Assembly: GCA_903926565.1 (NCBI GenBank)
Contig: CAIYJU010000011.1
Span: 28,355-92,354 of the forward strand
Origin: an uncultured Bacteroidales bacterium
Lineage (GTDB): Bacteria; Bacteroidota; Bacteroidia; Bacteroidales; FEN-979
DNA: 64,000 bases
Direction of reading: 5' to 3'
The notes beneath the pieces are model-generated. The model was not told the origin of the DNA. It saw nothing but the letters and a program-made list of their open reading frames with translations, and did not search any database. How positions within the stretch are numbered: position 1 is the stretch's first letter; each line of letters begins with the position of its first letter. The position numbers were made by a program, and so were the translations under genes. Positions 30,002 through 41,540 of the stretch are shown piece by piece.

Positions 30002-31423
30002 TTAATATCGATAATGTTCCGGCTTGTATGGACCGTCGGGGTTAACATTAAGATAATCTGCCTGTTCTTTTGTGAGTTTCGTCAATTTCACGCCGATTTG
30101 CTCCAGGTGCAGGCGGGCAACCTCCTCATCCAGTCTCTTTGGCAGGCGATAAACAGCCACTTCATAATTGTGCTGCCATAAATCCAGCTGTGCCAGTGTT
30201 TGATTGGTGAACGAGTTCGACATGACGAACGACGGGTGTCCGGTTGCACATCCGAGGTTGACCAGGCGTCCTTCGGCGAGCAGGTAGATACACCTGCCGT
30301 CAGGGTAAACATACTTATCAACCTGTGGCTTGATATTGATCATTTTGATACCAGGCCAGTTGGTAAGTTGTTCCACCTGGATTTCATTGTCGAAATGTCC
30401 GATATTGCAAACAATAGCCTGGTCTTTCATCTGCGAAAGATGTTTCGCTGTGATGACATCTTTATTGCCGGTGGTTGTAACATAAATGTTGCCTTCGGCA
30501 AGCGCATCTTCGATCGTGCTGACCTCAAATCCTTCCATCGCAGCCTGAAGGGCGCAAATGGGATCAATTTCGGTAACGATCACGCGTGCTCCGTAGGAAC
30601 GCATTGAATGGGCACATCCTTTGCCAACATCACCGTAGCCCAGTACCACCACGACTTTTCCGGCAATCATCACATCGGTTGCGCGTTTGATTCCATCAGC
30701 AAGTGATTCGCGGCAACCATACAAGTTGTCGAATTTCGATTTAGTTACAGAATCATTCACATTGATGGCGGGTACAAGCAAGGCTCCCTTTTCTTTCATC
30801 TGGTACAAACGATGCACACCGGTGGTTGTTTCTTCAGAAACCCCTTTCCATTCTGCAACTGTTCTGCTCCACCTTGTTTTATCTTCGACATAAATCTCCT
30901 GCAGTTGTTTCATAAAAGCCTTTTCATCGGCATTTTCAGCAGGAATTTTCAGCAATTCAGGGTTCTTTTCAATCTCAAATCCTTTGTGGATCATCATGGT
31001 AGCATCACCACCATCATCAACAATCAGGTTCGGTCCTTTACCTTCAGGAAAACAAAGCGCCATATTGGTACACCACCAATATTCATCAAGGGTCTCCCCT
31101 TTCCATGCAAAAACCGGGATTCCTTTTGCAGCAATGGCAGCAGCAGCATGATCCTGTGTAGAGAAAATATTGCAGCTGGCCCAGCGAACATCGGCACCAA
31201 GTTCAATTAAAGTCTCAATAAGCACTGCAGTTTGGATTGTCATATGCAGCGAGCCACTGATACGCGCTCCTTTCAAAGGCTTTTCAGCCGAATATTTTTT
31301 ACGGATTGCCATGAGTCCAGGCATCTCCTTTTCGGCAATTTCAATCTCTTTTCTGCCCCATTCTGCAAGGGACATATCGGCAACTTTATATTTCATACTG
31401 GCCGTCATTGCAATGTTTTCCAT
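30002..31423 (-). CDS. ahcY: Adenosylhomocysteinase
   Basis: [72 protein letters not shown]-terminus [10 protein letters not shown]. Confidence 0.98.
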   Translation of the reverse strand: MENIAMTASMKYKVADMSLAEWGRKEIEIAEKEMPGLMAIRKKYSAEKPLKGARISGSLHMTIQTAVLIETLIELGADVRWASCNIFSTQDHAAAAIAAKGIPVFAWKGETLDEYWWCTNMALCFPEGKGPNLIVDDGGDATMMIHKGFEIEKNPELLKIPAENADEKAFMKQLQEIYVEDKTRWSRTVAEWKGVSEETTTGVHRLYQMKEKGALLVPAINVNDSVTKSKFDNLYGCRESLADGIKRATDVMIAGKVVVVLGYGDVGKGCAHSMRSYGARVIVTEIDPICALQAAMEGFEVSTIEDALAEGNIYVTTTGNKDVITAKHLSQMKDQAIVCNIGHFDNEIQVEQLTNWPGIKMINIKPQVDKYVYPDGRCIYLLAEGRLVNLGCATGHPSFVMSNSFTNQTLAQLDLWQHNYEVAVYRLPKRLDEEVARLHLEQIGVKLTKLTKEQADYLNVNPDGPYKPEHYRY

Positions 31424-31551
31424 GTTTCCGGATGTTAGTTATGATGCGTAATAGTCATTCCACTTAATTGGGCGGCAAAAGTACGAAAAATATCAATATC
31501 AGGATGTGTTATTGTCGTATTTTTGTCCCGAATAAAAAACAATCAGCATCT

Positions 31552-32190
31552 ATGCCCTTTTTACGGGAAATCACGCCTGGTATCGGAATCCGCGCTGGAA
31601 TCTGGCAAATCACAGAGTCCGAAGAGACCCTGCTGGGCATGGTAAACTTAAGCTCATCAGAAACAGCAACTTACGCCTCTTTTGGCAATGAATTACGGAA
31701 AAGGCAATGGCTGGCTTATCGCATTTTACTTAAACATTTGCTGACACCCCAATCATCTGATATCATATATGATTTACATGGCAAACCATTTCTCAGGTCA
31801 GGGAGTCACTGCATTTCGGTATCCCATGCCGGCGAACTGGCTGCCGTGGTTTGCAGCCCGCTGCATCCTGCGGGTATCGATATTGAAAAAATAAAAGATC
31901 GGGTCATACGTGTAAAAGAGCGGTTTCTCCAGGAAAAAGAGTTAAAGGTTCTCCCGGCAGAGAACCATCTTGAACAATTGTATGTATACTGGGGCGGAAA
32001 GGAAGCTCTCTACAAACTACATGGCAAACCGGATGTTGATTTCAGAAATGACATCTATATTCATCCATTTGATTACCTTTGCATTACCAATAAGCATGGC
32101 AGGGCGACGTTAACAGTTGGCAGTCACTCAAAAGATTACGAACTGTTTTATCAGAAAATCGGCGAATACATGCTGGTTATAGCATATTAA
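31552..32190 (+). CDS. 4'-phosphopantetheinyl transferase superfamily protein
   Basis: ISVSHAGELAAVVCSPLHPAGIDIEKI and YWGGKEALYKLHGK match Sfp-type motifs. Start at MPFLREITPGIG. Confidence 0.88.
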   Translation: MPFLREITPGIGIRAGIWQITESEETLLGMVNLSSSETATYASFGNELRKRQWLAYRILLKHLLTPQSSDIIYDLHGKPFLRSGSHCISVSHAGELAAVVCSPLHPAGIDIEKIKDRVIRVKERFLQEKELKVLPAENHLEQLYVYWGGKEALYKLHGKPDVDFRNDIYIHPFDYLCITNKHGRATLTVGSHSKDYELFYQKIGEYMLVIAY

Positions 32191-32200
32191 ATGAAATATA

Positions 32201-35200
32201 ATGACGAATGATATTTATCAAACGATTAAATCAAGGGTTCTTGTACTTGACGGTGCGATGGGAACCATGGTTCAACGTTACAAGCTGGATGAGTCGGATT
32301 TTCGGGGTGAACGGTTCAAAGCATTCCCTTATAACCTGAAGGGGAACAATGACCTTCTGGTTCTGACAAAACCGGAAGTTATCCGCGAGATCCACGAAGC
32401 ATACCTTGAAGCGGGGGCCGACATCATCGAAACGGACACGTTCAATGCAAACCGGATTTCTCTTTCCGATTATCATCTTGAGGATCTGGCATATGAGCTA
32501 AACCTTGCTGCCGCCATTCTGGCAAAGGAAGCAACTGCTAAATTTACCCGGTTAGCTTCTGACAAGCCACGCTGGGTTGCAGGATCAATTGGCCCCACAA
32601 GCAAGACAGCTTCAATGTCGCCTGATGTTCAAAACCCCGCATTTCGGGCGGTAAGTTTTGACAATCTTTATCATGCATACCGCGAACAGGCCAGGGGTCT
32701 CCTGGATGGTGGTGCCGACATACTGATGGTTGAAACCATTTTTGACACCCTGAACGCCAAGGCCGCCCTGATCGCCGTTTTTGACGAAATTGCAGAAAGA
32801 GCCGGCTCCAATTTCCCCGATCCTGCATCACGGATTCCTGTCATTGCCAGTGTCACTATTTCCGACAACAGCGGACGTACCCTTTCCGGTCAGACACTCG
32901 AAGCATTTCTGTTTTCCATCATTCATTTCGATCTCTTTGCTGTTGGAATCAATTGTTCATTGGGCGCAGAAGAACTCAGGCCTTATATTGAAGAATTGTC
33001 AGCGAAGGCACCATTTCCGGTTATCGCTTATCCCAATGCAGGTTTGCCGAACCAGTTTGGTGAATATGATCAATCACCAACCGAAATGGCAGGGTATATT
33101 AAAGATTTTCTGGAGAACCGTTTTGTCAACCTTGTTGGTGGTTGTTGCGGTACAAATCCGGAGCATATCCGCAAATTTGCAGACCTTGCAAAAAATGCGC
33201 CGGTCCGTCTTGTTCCGGAAAGGGCCCACGAACTGAGGCTGAGCGGACTTGAACCCCTGACCATATTCAAAGGGAGTAATTTTATCAATATCGGGGAGCG
33301 CACCAATGTAAGTGGCTCAAGAAAATTTGCGAGGCTGATCAAGGAAGATAAATATGAAGAGGCGTTGTCTGTTGCCCGGCAACAGGTGGAAAGTGGTGCC
33401 CAGGTAATTGACATCAGCATGGATGAAGCCATGCTGGATGCAGAAAAAGCAATGGTGAACTTTCTCAACATGGTGGCATCCGACCCTGATGTATCGAAAG
33501 TGCCTATCATGATCGACTCTTCAAAGTTTTCGGTTATCCATGCAGGATTAAAATGTATTCAGGGTAAGCCGATCGTTAATTCGATCAGTTTGAAGGAGGG
33601 AGAGGATGCATTCAGGGAACACGCCACCCTTTTGCGCAAATTCGGAGCAGCCACTGTGATCATGGCCTTTGATGAAGAAGGTCAGGCCACGACACTCGAC
33701 CGTCGTATCGCCATCGCCTCCCGGGCATACCGCATCCTGACCCGGGAATTGAATTTTCCACCCGAAGATATCATTTTTGATCCCAACATCCTTACGGTAG
33801 CTACCGGAATTGATGAGCATTCCAACTATGCTGTTGAATTTTTACATGCAGTTAAATGGATCAAAGAAAACCTTCCGTATGCCCATGTCAGCGGAGGTAT
33901 CAGCAACCTCTCCTTCTCATTTCGCGGCAATGACCCGCTGCGTGAATCGATGCATTCTGCATTTCTTTATCATGCCATTAAAGCAGGGCTGGATATGGGT
34001 ATTGTGAATGCCGGGGCACTGCCCGTATATGATGAAATTCCGAAGATGCTCCTGAAACTGGTGGAAGATGTCATCCTGAACCGCCGGAAGGACAGTACCG
34101 AGCGTTTGCTTGCTTATGCAGACCAGGTAACTGATTCAGGAAAAAAGGTGGAGACAGAGGCAGAATGGAGGGCACTTCCGGTTGTGGAGAGACTCAGACA
34201 TTCACTGGTAAAAGGCAATGCAGAATTCATTGACCAGGACATTGACGAAGCCATGCCGCTGTTTAACCTCGCCCTGAAGATCATTGAAGGCCCGCTGATG
34301 GATGGAATGAACCAGGTAGGCGACCTTTTTGGAAGCGGCAAGATGTTTCTTCCCCAGGTAGTTAAAAGTGCGCGGGTGATGAAGAAGGCAGTTGCCAGGC
34401 TTACCCCCCGGCTCGAGGCAGAAAAAGCAGAACTGAAAGGATCTCCGAGGAATAACGGGAAAGTTCTTCTTGCAACCGTAAAAGGGGATGTCCACGACAT
34501 TGGCAAAAACATCGTCGGCGTAGTGCTCGCCTGCAACAATTACGAGGTGATTGACCTGGGCGTGATGATCCCTGCCGACAAAATTCTTGCTGCCGCCCGT
34601 GAACATCAGGTTGATATTGTAGGCCTCAGCGGCCTTATCACCCCTTCTCTCGAGGAGATGGTACATGTGGCCAAAGAGATGGAGCGCCAAAAATTCACGA
34701 TCCCTTTGCTCATCGGCGGAGCAACCACTTCCGACATCCATACGGCAGTCAAAATTGAGCCGTTCTATTCTCAGTCAGTGATTCATGTAAAGGATGCTTC
34801 CAAAGCTGTCGGAGTGGTATCAAACCTGCTTTCGGCGGAAGTTAAGAAGGATTTTACCGAATCCATCAGAAAAAAATACGAGGGAATCCGCAACACGTAT
34901 GATAAAAAAGCTGATTATTCCTATCTGCCGCTGCAGGATGCCCGTAAAAACAAATTGAAAATCGACTGGGCGGCTACTCAAATTTACAAACCCCAATTCA
35001 CCGGGAGCAAAGTGTTTTTTGATTATTCCCTGGAAGAAATCGCAAAATACATTGACTGGACCTTCTTTTTCCATGCCTGGAAAATGAACGGTAAATACCC
35101 GGCAATCCTTACAGATCCTGTCAAGGGAGCCGAGGCGACAAAGTTATTCAATGATGCCGGGCGTCTTCTCAAAGAAATCACCGGAAAGAAGATGCTGATT

Positions 35201-35896
35201 GCCAGAGGAATTATCGGTATTTACCCTTGTAATTCAATCGGTGATGATATTGAAGTATATGATGATGAGAAATGTACGAACCTCTTAACCACCTTTCGGT
35301 TCCTTCGCAACCAGCAACTAAAAGATCCCGGTCAGCCAAACTTGTGCCTGGCCGATTACATTGCACCGAAGGGATCGGGACTGGTGGATTATATCGGAGG
35401 CTTTGCTGTGACCGCCGGCCTGGGTGTTGAAGAATGGGCCAATCGATTCGAACGGGAGCTGGATGATTACAATGCCATTTTAATTAAAATTCTTGCAGAC
35501 CGGCTTGCAGAAGCATTTGCGGAACTGATGCATGAGCGGATCCGCAAGGAATTCTGGGGCTATGCCAAAGATGAACAACTCGATGTGTTTTCGATGATTC
35601 GCGAAGAGTACCAGGGCATCCGGCCTGCACCCGGATATCCCGCCTGCCCTGAACATTCGGAAAAAAGAACCCTGTTTGATCTGCTGGATGCTGAGAAAAA
35701 AGTTGACATCCAGCTTACTGAAAATTACGCCATGTACCCGGGTGCCTCTGTGAGTGGCTTCTATTTTTCACACCCGTCGTCCCAGTATTTTAACCTTGGA
35801 CGCATCAGTAAAGACCAGCTGACAGATTATGCAAAGCGTAAAAACATGAGTTTAGAACATGCAGAAAAATTACTTAATACAAATTTGAACTATTAA
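32201..35896 (+). CDS. metH: Cobalamin-dependent methionine synthase
   Basis: 1231 aa with all modules: [60 protein letters not shown] (B12), activation domain [20 protein letters not shown]. Confidence 0.98.
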   Translation: MTNDIYQTIKSRVLVLDGAMGTMVQRYKLDESDFRGERFKAFPYNLKGNNDLLVLTKPEVIREIHEAYLEAGADIIETDTFNANRISLSDYHLEDLAYELNLAAAILAKEATAKFTRLASDKPRWVAGSIGPTSKTASMSPDVQNPAFRAVSFDNLYHAYREQARGLLDGGADILMVETIFDTLNAKAALIAVFDEIAERAGSNFPDPASRIPVIASVTISDNSGRTLSGQTLEAFLFSIIHFDLFAVGINCSLGAEELRPYIEELSAKAPFPVIAYPNAGLPNQFGEYDQSPTEMAGYIKDFLENRFVNLVGGCCGTNPEHIRKFADLAKNAPVRLVPERAHELRLSGLEPLTIFKGSNFINIGERTNVSGSRKFARLIKEDKYEEALSVARQQVESGAQVIDISMDEAMLDAEKAMVNFLNMVASDPDVSKVPIMIDSSKFSVIHAGLKCIQGKPIVNSISLKEGEDAFREHATLLRKFGAATVIMAFDEEGQATTLDRRIAIASRAYRILTRELNFPPEDIIFDPNILTVATGIDEHSNYAVEFLHAVKWIKENLPYAHVSGGISNLSFSFRGNDPLRESMHSAFLYHAIKAGLDMGIVNAGALPVYDEIPKMLLKLVEDVILNRRKDSTERLLAYADQVTDSGKKVETEAEWRALPVVERLRHSLVKGNAEFIDQDIDEAMPLFNLALKIIEGPLMDGMNQVGDLFGSGKMFLPQVVKSARVMKKAVARLTPRLEAEKAELKGSPRNNGKVLLATVKGDVHDIGKNIVGVVLACNNYEVIDLGVMIPADKILAAAREHQVDIVGLSGLITPSLEEMVHVAKEMERQKFTIPLLIGGATTSDIHTAVKIEPFYSQSVIHVKDASKAVGVVSNLLSAEVKKDFTESIRKKYEGIRNTYDKKADYSYLPLQDARKNKLKIDWAATQIYKPQFTGSKVFFDYSLEEIAKYIDWTFFFHAWKMNGKYPAILTDPVKGAEATKLFNDAGRLLKEITGKKMLIARGIIGIYPCNSIGDDIEVYDDEKCTNLLTTFRFLRNQQLKDPGQPNLCLADYIAPKGSGLVDYIGGFAVTAGLGVEEWANRFERELDDYNAILIKILADRLAEAFAELMHERIRKEFWGYAKDEQLDVFSMIREEYQGIRPAPGYPACPEHSEKRTLFDLLDAEKKVDIQLTENYAMYPGASVSGFYFSHPSSQYFNLGRISKDQLTDYAKRKNMSLEHAEKLLNTNLNY

Positions 35897-35898
35897 CA

Positions 35899-36855
35899 AT
35901 GAGAGTTATAGACCTGATTAATAAATCTGACAAAACACTTTTTTCATTCGAATTGCTTCCTCCGCTAAGGGGGCACAATATCAACAGCATCTACCGGACA
36001 ATCGACCCTCTGCTGGAATACAATCCCTCATTTATCAATGTAACCTACCACCAGGAAGAGGTTGTTTATAAAAAACACGAAAACGGGCTGCTTGAGAAGA
36101 AAACCGTAAGAAAACGTCCGGGAACAGTTGCTATTTCTGCGGCTATCAAATATAAATATCCTGATGTTGAAGTGGTTCCTCATTTAATCTGTGGAGGTTT
36201 TACCAAAGAAGAGACCGAATATGCACTGATTGATTTTCATTACCTTGGCATTGACAACATACTTGCCCTGCGTGGAGATGCCCCAAAAAACCAGCGTACC
36301 TTCACCCCGGAAAAAAATGGGCATGCTTATGCAAACACTCTTGTAGCGCAGATAACAGACATGAACAGGGGCAAATATCTTGACGATGAGATGCAAAACA
36401 CCTTCAGCACCAATTTCTGTGTCGGAGTTGCCGGTTACCCGGAAAAGCACATAGAATCGCCCAACCTTGCCTACGACATGAAGTACCTGAAAGCCAAGGT
36501 GGACGCAGGAGCTGAATACATCATCACCCAGATGTTTTTCGACAATCAAAAGTATTTCGATTTTCTGGAAGCGTGTCACAAAGAGGGGATTAACGTGCCG
36601 GTAATTCCGGGTATTAAGCCCATATGCACCATTAAAGAGATCAATGTACTTCCTCAGATCTTCAACATCGACATCCCTGATGAACTTGTTAAAAAAATAA
36701 TGGCTTGCAAAAACAACGAAGATGCCTTCAAAGTCGGCATTGAATGGGGTATTAAGCAATCGAAGGAACTGATCAGTTTTGGCGTGCCTGTTGTTCACTA
36801 TTTTTCCGTCGGTATCTCTGAGAACATACGTCAGATAGCCAAAGAAGTATTTTAA
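35899..36855 (+). CDS. metF: Methylenetetrahydrofolate reductase
   Basis: FSFELLPPLRG...FINVTYHQEE...LALRGDAPKNQ...AGAEYIITQMFFDNQKYFDF. Confidence 0.96.
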   Translation: MRVIDLINKSDKTLFSFELLPPLRGHNINSIYRTIDPLLEYNPSFINVTYHQEEVVYKKHENGLLEKKTVRKRPGTVAISAAIKYKYPDVEVVPHLICGGFTKEETEYALIDFHYLGIDNILALRGDAPKNQRTFTPEKNGHAYANTLVAQITDMNRGKYLDDEMQNTFSTNFCVGVAGYPEKHIESPNLAYDMKYLKAKVDAGAEYIITQMFFDNQKYFDFLEACHKEGINVPVIPGIKPICTIKEINVLPQIFNIDIPDELVKKIMACKNNEDAFKVGIEWGIKQSKELISFGVPVVHYFSVGISENIRQIAKEVF

Positions 36856-36865
36856 GCACCCTTTT

Positions 36866-37594
36866 ATGAATATCTACCAACTTCTGCTCAGGGATACTTT
36901 GGCAGGCAAAAAGAAATTTGCAGTGCTGATCGATCCGGATAAATATTCGGTCGACACCCTTTCCCGGGTTGTAAAACTTGCTGTGGCAGCCGGGGTTGAT
37001 TACTTTTTTGTGGGTGGAAGTTTGCTCATCCATGATAACCAGACCGCTTTAATCAACTACATCAAAGAATACACAGATATTCCGGTTGTCCTGTTCCCCG
37101 GGAACAACATGCAGTTGTGCAACGAGGCAGACAGTATTTTACTGCTGTCGCTGATCTCCGGCAGAAACCCTGACATGCTGATCGGCCGGCATGTCATATC
37201 AGCACCTTACCTGAAGGCGAGTAACCTTGAGATTCTCGCGACGGGATACCTGCTTATAGACAGTGGCCGGACAACTGCAGTAACATACATGAGCAATACC
37301 ACACCCATTCCTTCGCATAAAAGCGATATTGCAGCCTGTACTGCCATGGCCGGTGAAATGCTTGGAATGAAGCTGATCTATCTTGATGCCGGCAGCGGGG
37401 CTGAGAAAACAGTTCCCACATCCATGATTTCCAGTGTAAAAAGGTCGATCGGGCTTCCGCTGATTATCGGGGGAGGGATCACTACTCCCGAATTGGCAAA
37501 TGCCGCGTTTGAAGCAGGGGCCGATATCATCGTTGTGGGCAATGCCATCGAAAATGATCCTGATCTGATTACCCGGATTGGGGCAATCAAATAA
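36866..37594 (+). CDS. Geranylgeranylglyceryl/heptaprenylglyceryl phosphate synthase family protein
   Basis: FAVLIDPDKYSVD, FFVGGSLL, PVVLFPGNNMQL, IYLDAGSGAEKTV, PLIIGGGITTPELANAAFEAGADIIVVGNAIE. Confidence 0.93.
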   Translation: MNIYQLLLRDTLAGKKKFAVLIDPDKYSVDTLSRVVKLAVAAGVDYFFVGGSLLIHDNQTALINYIKEYTDIPVVLFPGNNMQLCNEADSILLLSLISGRNPDMLIGRHVISAPYLKASNLEILATGYLLIDSGRTTAVTYMSNTTPIPSHKSDIAACTAMAGEMLGMKLIYLDAGSGAEKTVPTSMISSVKRSIGLPLIIGGGITTPELANAAFEAGADIIVVGNAIENDPDLITRIGAIK

Positions 37595-37610
37595 TATTGA
37601 TCAACATTTT

Positions 37611-37643
37611 AAACCTTCCAGGTTTTAAAAACCTGGAAGGTTT
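37611..37643. repeat. 33-bp intergenic palindrome (copy 1): AAACCTTCCAGGTTTTAAAAACCTGGAAGGTTT
   Basis: Near-perfect palindrome, identical to 52226..52258. Confidence 0.9.
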
Positions 37644-37676
37644 GACCTACATCTGAACTTTGTAACTCATTTCTAT

Positions 37677-39836
37677 ATGCACAGATTCACAACCTTCCTG
37701 TTTCTTTCTCTACTTATCCCTTTTATTGGAACTTCCCAGACGAAATTACTCACGGTTGAGGATGCCAGCTACATGAATCCGAAACTCAACCCGGCATCAC
37801 TCAGCCAGCTTCAATGGCGTCCCGGCACCAACCAGTTTCTTTATGTAGCAAAAAACAGCCTTGTTCAGGGAAATTCCATGAAAACCGGCCGTGATACCCT
37901 TGTCCGGCTTGCTGACCTGAACCTGTTACTGGGAATCAACAAACTGGACACCCTTAAACGCTTTCCTCTGCTCACCTTTCTGACGGCAGATCAATTTTAT
38001 TTTACCAGCCAGAATAAGCTTGTTCTTTGTGACATCATGAAGAACACCGTCACAGCAGCAAACTGGTGGCCGGATAAGATGGAGAACCTGGATATATCCC
38101 GGGATGGAAAGAGCGCAGCCTATACCATGAACAACAACCTGTATATTTCAGAAGGAGGAAAGGAAACTGCCATCACTGCTGAAAACAACGAAGGAATCGT
38201 ATATGGATCAAGCAGGGTTCACCGCAACGAATTCGGCATTTCAAAAGGCACCTTCTGGTCGCCCGACGGACACTACCTGGCATTCTACCGGATGGACGAA
38301 ACCATGGTGGCCGCCTATCCGCTGGTGGATATCACCCCGCGTATTGCTGCGGTAAATATGACAAAATACCCGATGGCAGGGATGGCCAGTCACAAGGTAA
38401 CTGTCGGAGTTTATTCAATGAGCAGCAAGAAAACCATTTACCTCCAGACAAATGATTCATCTGTTGCGGATTCTGCATCCCGCATTGAATATCTCACCAA
38501 TATTACATGGAGTCCGGATGAGAAATTCATCTATGTTGCATGCCTCAACCGTGACCAGAATTTCATTCAGCTGAACCGGTATGAAGCCGCCACAGGGAGG
38601 TTCATTAAAACTCTTTTCGAAGAACGCAATGCCAGTTATGTCGAGCCGCTTGAGGGGCCAAAATTCCTGGCGGGCGATCAGGAAAAATTTATCTGGGAGA
38701 GCCGCCGTGACGGATATAATCACCTTTACCTGTATGATATTAATGGTATTCTTATCAAACAGGTTACCAAAGGTCCCTGGGAGGTGTCTGAATTTTACAC
38801 TGCTGATTTAAAAAGTCAAAAAGCATGGTTTCATTGCAACATAGACAACCCCCTCGACCGCAAACTATGCATGGCTGATCTGAAGAGTGGCAATATTTCA
38901 ACCATTACCACTTTGCCGGGAACCCACGCCGCGAAAATCTCCGACGACGGACAGTATATTCTCGATAATTTTTCAAACACAAAAGTTGCCCGTCAGGTTG
39001 AGCTCCTTGATGCCAAAGGAAAGCAATTGCAGGTTCTTTTGGACAATGACAATCCACTTAAGGACTACCGACTTGGAGAGATGTCGGTTTTCACCCTTAA
39101 AAACTCAGAGAACACGGAACTTTACTGCCGGCTGATCAAACCTGCCGATTTTGAACCAGGCAAGCGATATCCTGCAATCATTTATGTTTACGGAGGCCCT
39201 CATTCCCAACTAATCACAAACTCGTGGCTGGGAGGTGCCGGTCTGTTCCTGAACTATCTTGCCGACATGGGCTATGTTGTTTTCACACTCGATAACCGTG
39301 GAACATCAAATCGTGGCCGTGACTTTGAGCATGCTATTTTCCGGAACCTGGGAATGAATGAAGTGACAGATCAGATGGTTGGCGCAAATTATCTTAAAAC
39401 ACTCCCTTTTGTTGATTCTGCGCGCATTGGAATCAATGGCTGGAGTTACGGTGGATTTTTGACGATTTCCATGTTCCTGAAACATCCCGGCACTTTTAAG
39501 GCTGCCGTTTGCGGCGGTCCCGTTACTGACTGGAAATATTATGAGGTCATGTACGGAGAACGTTACATGGATACACCGGGAAACAATCCAGATGGTTACA
39601 AAAATGCCTGTCTCCTGAACTATGTTAAAGACATGAAGGGAAAACTCCTGATTATTCATGACGATCAGGATGGAACAGTTGTACCCCAAAACTCGCTTAC
39701 CTTTCTGAAGAAGTGCGTGGATGAAGGAAAACAGGTTGATTTTTTTCTATATCCGGGCCACGAGCACAATGTTCGCGGTAAAGACCGCGTACATTTGAAC
39801 CAAAAAATGGTGCAGTATTTTCAGGAAAACCTGTAA
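37677..39836 (+). CDS. Dipeptidyl peptidase IV / S9 family prolyl oligopeptidase
   Basis: DPP-IV propeller, GINGWSYGGFLTISMFLKHP catalytic Ser motif, C-terminal Asp/His (IHDDQDGTVVPQNS; YPGHEHNVRGKDR). Confidence 0.95.
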   Translation: MHRFTTFLFLSLLIPFIGTSQTKLLTVEDASYMNPKLNPASLSQLQWRPGTNQFLYVAKNSLVQGNSMKTGRDTLVRLADLNLLLGINKLDTLKRFPLLTFLTADQFYFTSQNKLVLCDIMKNTVTAANWWPDKMENLDISRDGKSAAYTMNNNLYISEGGKETAITAENNEGIVYGSSRVHRNEFGISKGTFWSPDGHYLAFYRMDETMVAAYPLVDITPRIAAVNMTKYPMAGMASHKVTVGVYSMSSKKTIYLQTNDSSVADSASRIEYLTNITWSPDEKFIYVACLNRDQNFIQLNRYEAATGRFIKTLFEERNASYVEPLEGPKFLAGDQEKFIWESRRDGYNHLYLYDINGILIKQVTKGPWEVSEFYTADLKSQKAWFHCNIDNPLDRKLCMADLKSGNISTITTLPGTHAAKISDDGQYILDNFSNTKVARQVELLDAKGKQLQVLLDNDNPLKDYRLGEMSVFTLKNSENTELYCRLIKPADFEPGKRYPAIIYVYGGPHSQLITNSWLGGAGLFLNYLADMGYVVFTLDNRGTSNRGRDFEHAIFRNLGMNEVTDQMVGANYLKTLPFVDSARIGINGWSYGGFLTISMFLKHPGTFKAAVCGGPVTDWKYYEVMYGERYMDTPGNNPDGYKNACLLNYVKDMKGKLLIIHDDQDGTVVPQNSLTFLKKCVDEGKQVDFFLYPGHEHNVRGKDRVHLNQKMVQYFQENL

Positions 39837-40017
39837 CAAATATGTGAATTTACGAATACAGGCAATCTGAAAGCCTGATCCTTCGCGTTATAAGCCAATA
39901 ACGCCACATATACTATTGATATCAAGCACATTGCATGTTCATCGTTGAAAAACCGGCATTCGTCGGGTATTAACAACTTCTCATCGACTTTCTTTAAACT
40001 GATTCCAGATAAGCAAC

Positions 40018-40025
40018 TACATTTG
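40018..40025 (+). promoter_or_regulatory. Putative -7 box TACATTTG upstream of the small repeat protein
   Basis: Matches TAnnTTTG; implies a 5' leader of roughly 120 nt. Confidence 0.35.
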
Positions 40026-40148
40026 CATTACAAATTATTAATTATCAATCGTTTGTTAAATAATTGTTAAATACTCAACGAACTGTAACATTGAATTTGT
40101 TGTTGCGTCAGATGGACACTACAAAAACCAAATAGTAAAACACAAAAA

Positions 40149-40571
40149 ATGAAAACCACGAATATGATTACAATGAAAACCATATATACGCTTGTTGCTT
40201 TTCTAGGCTTACAATTCAACTCAATCTATGCAACGGCAAATTCCGGAGAGACTCCCACCATGACAAAATATGCTGCAGCCTTCATTTCAGGTGCAATGCT
40301 TACCCCGGCTACACCGCAGGAGGCACTATTCGAAGATTTAACTGAACTGCCCGTGGTGATGCCAGGCGTTTCTGAATTAACCCCATCCATTCCGATGATG
40401 GCAGATTTCAGTGATGGTGCCCCTGATGCAGAAACCAGCACACTCATTCTTGCCCCGGTAACTCCGATTGAGGCAGATTTTGAGGATGGCAACGAAACTT
40501 TAAGCGCTTCACCAACCAAAACGCTGGCCCCGGTAACACCTGCCGACGCCGACTTTGCAGATCAACTTTAA
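40149..40571 (+). CDS. Small secreted protein with four degenerate 13-aa repeats (L[TA]Px[TI]PxxA[DL]FxD)
   Basis: 140 aa with signal-like N-terminus. Repeats LTPATPQEALFED, LTPSIPMMADFSD, LAPVTPIEADFED, LAPVTPADADFAD. Confidence 0.75.
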   Translation: MKTTNMITMKTIYTLVAFLGLQFNSIYATANSGETPTMTKYAAAFISGAMLTPATPQEALFEDLTELPVVMPGVSELTPSIPMMADFSDGAPDAETSTLILAPVTPIEADFEDGNETLSASPTKTLAPVTPADADFADQL

Positions 40572-40957
40572 CCTTCCTGGTAAAACTCGCGAAGTACACC
40601 GAAATAGCTGTTGTTCCATCCATCCACCATATCATCATAGTCCTCATCGGGTATGTTGGTATGGAGTAACTCAACAGATGTACCCAATCCCTTTGTGTGC
40701 AGCAGGATGGTGACAACGGATTTTTCTGGCTGATCTCCGAAATACCACTCCTGAACCAATTTCTTACCTGGTACAAATTCAATATTTATTCCGGTGATGC
40801 TACCATCCCACACAGAAAATTCAGATCCGGGAATGGTGGACATTTCAGCAGGTTCACCTGTCCAAAGTTGCAGGGTAACCGGGTTGGTGAGTGCAATATA
40901 AACATCTTCAGCCGGTGCCGGTATGCTATAATATTTTTTAAAGTCTTTCATCTTCAC
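40568..40957 (-). CDS. SRPBCC / AHSA1-like (START-fold) protein
   Basis: KYYSIPAPAEDVYIALTNPVTLQLWTGEPAEM...EFVPGKKLVQEWYFGDQPEKSVVTILLH...GWNNSYFGVLREF. Confidence 0.85.
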   Translation of the reverse strand: MKMKDFKKYYSIPAPAEDVYIALTNPVTLQLWTGEPAEMSTIPGSEFSVWDGSITGINIEFVPGKKLVQEWYFGDQPEKSVVTILLHTKGLGTSVELLHTNIPDEDYDDMVDGWNNSYFGVLREFYQEG

Positions 40958-40989
40958 TGATTTATTTTGAGATTTCGGTCTGCGATATT

Positions 40990-41187
40990 CTAAAGCTGCT
41001 TGCGCAACTCATACCGGTACCTGGTTTCGGCTTCCATGCTTTTATCGGCAATAAATATGATCGTTTTCCCTCCATCCAGTATCACAGGGTATTTATCTGC
41101 AATGGAACCTGTCATCAACTTTGAATGAGGAATACTTAAACGGTGATTTGCCAGGTTCATTCTGTTTGACAATACATCATTTTTCAT
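40990..41187 (-). CDS. Small hypothetical protein
   Basis: 65 aa from MKNDVLSNRMNLANHRLSIPHSKLM to stop at 40990; soluble-looking composition. Weak evidence. Confidence 0.45.
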   Translation of the reverse strand: MKNDVLSNRMNLANHRLSIPHSKLMTGSIADKYPVILDGGKTIIFIADKSMEAETRYRYELRKQL

Positions 41188-41540
41188 AGCTCGCTTGATT
41201 AGTAATTGTTGCATGAATATACATTTGTGCAACTAAATTACATATCATTTGAATCGTTTCCTGAAGGTTATAGAGATAGTTATGAACAATAACTGTCTAT
41301 AAGTTCCAGGCAGTTAAAAACTTTACGAACGATAAAGTCTGAAAAGGCATACGTAAGATCCTTGCGTCCTTTACGTGTTTTACTTATATTCCATACGTAT
41401 TTTTCTTATTTCATTGAATTTTAAACATTTATCAAAAAAATCTCCCGATAAATGTCTTTACTGTCAGAATATTTGTCTAATATTGTGAATTATTTCACAC
41501 TTTATAAAACTACAACATTCAATCATTAAATTATTCAACT

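Noticed and set aside
31424-31551. SAH/SAM riboswitch between ahcY and the PPTase-metH operon
   Set aside because: Only about 128 bp, no recognisable conserved riboswitch core by eye; would need a covariance-model search.
34202-34741. 179-aa minus ORF inside metH
   Set aside because: Antisense to the conserved B12-binding region of metH; composition not protein-like.
36184-36798. 204-aa minus ORF inside metF
   Set aside because: Antisense shadow of metF.
39837-40148. Possible tRNA or ncRNA in the long intergenic region before the repeat protein
   Set aside because: No cloverleaf or TpsiC-like motif seen; only an AT-rich leader and promoter are supported.
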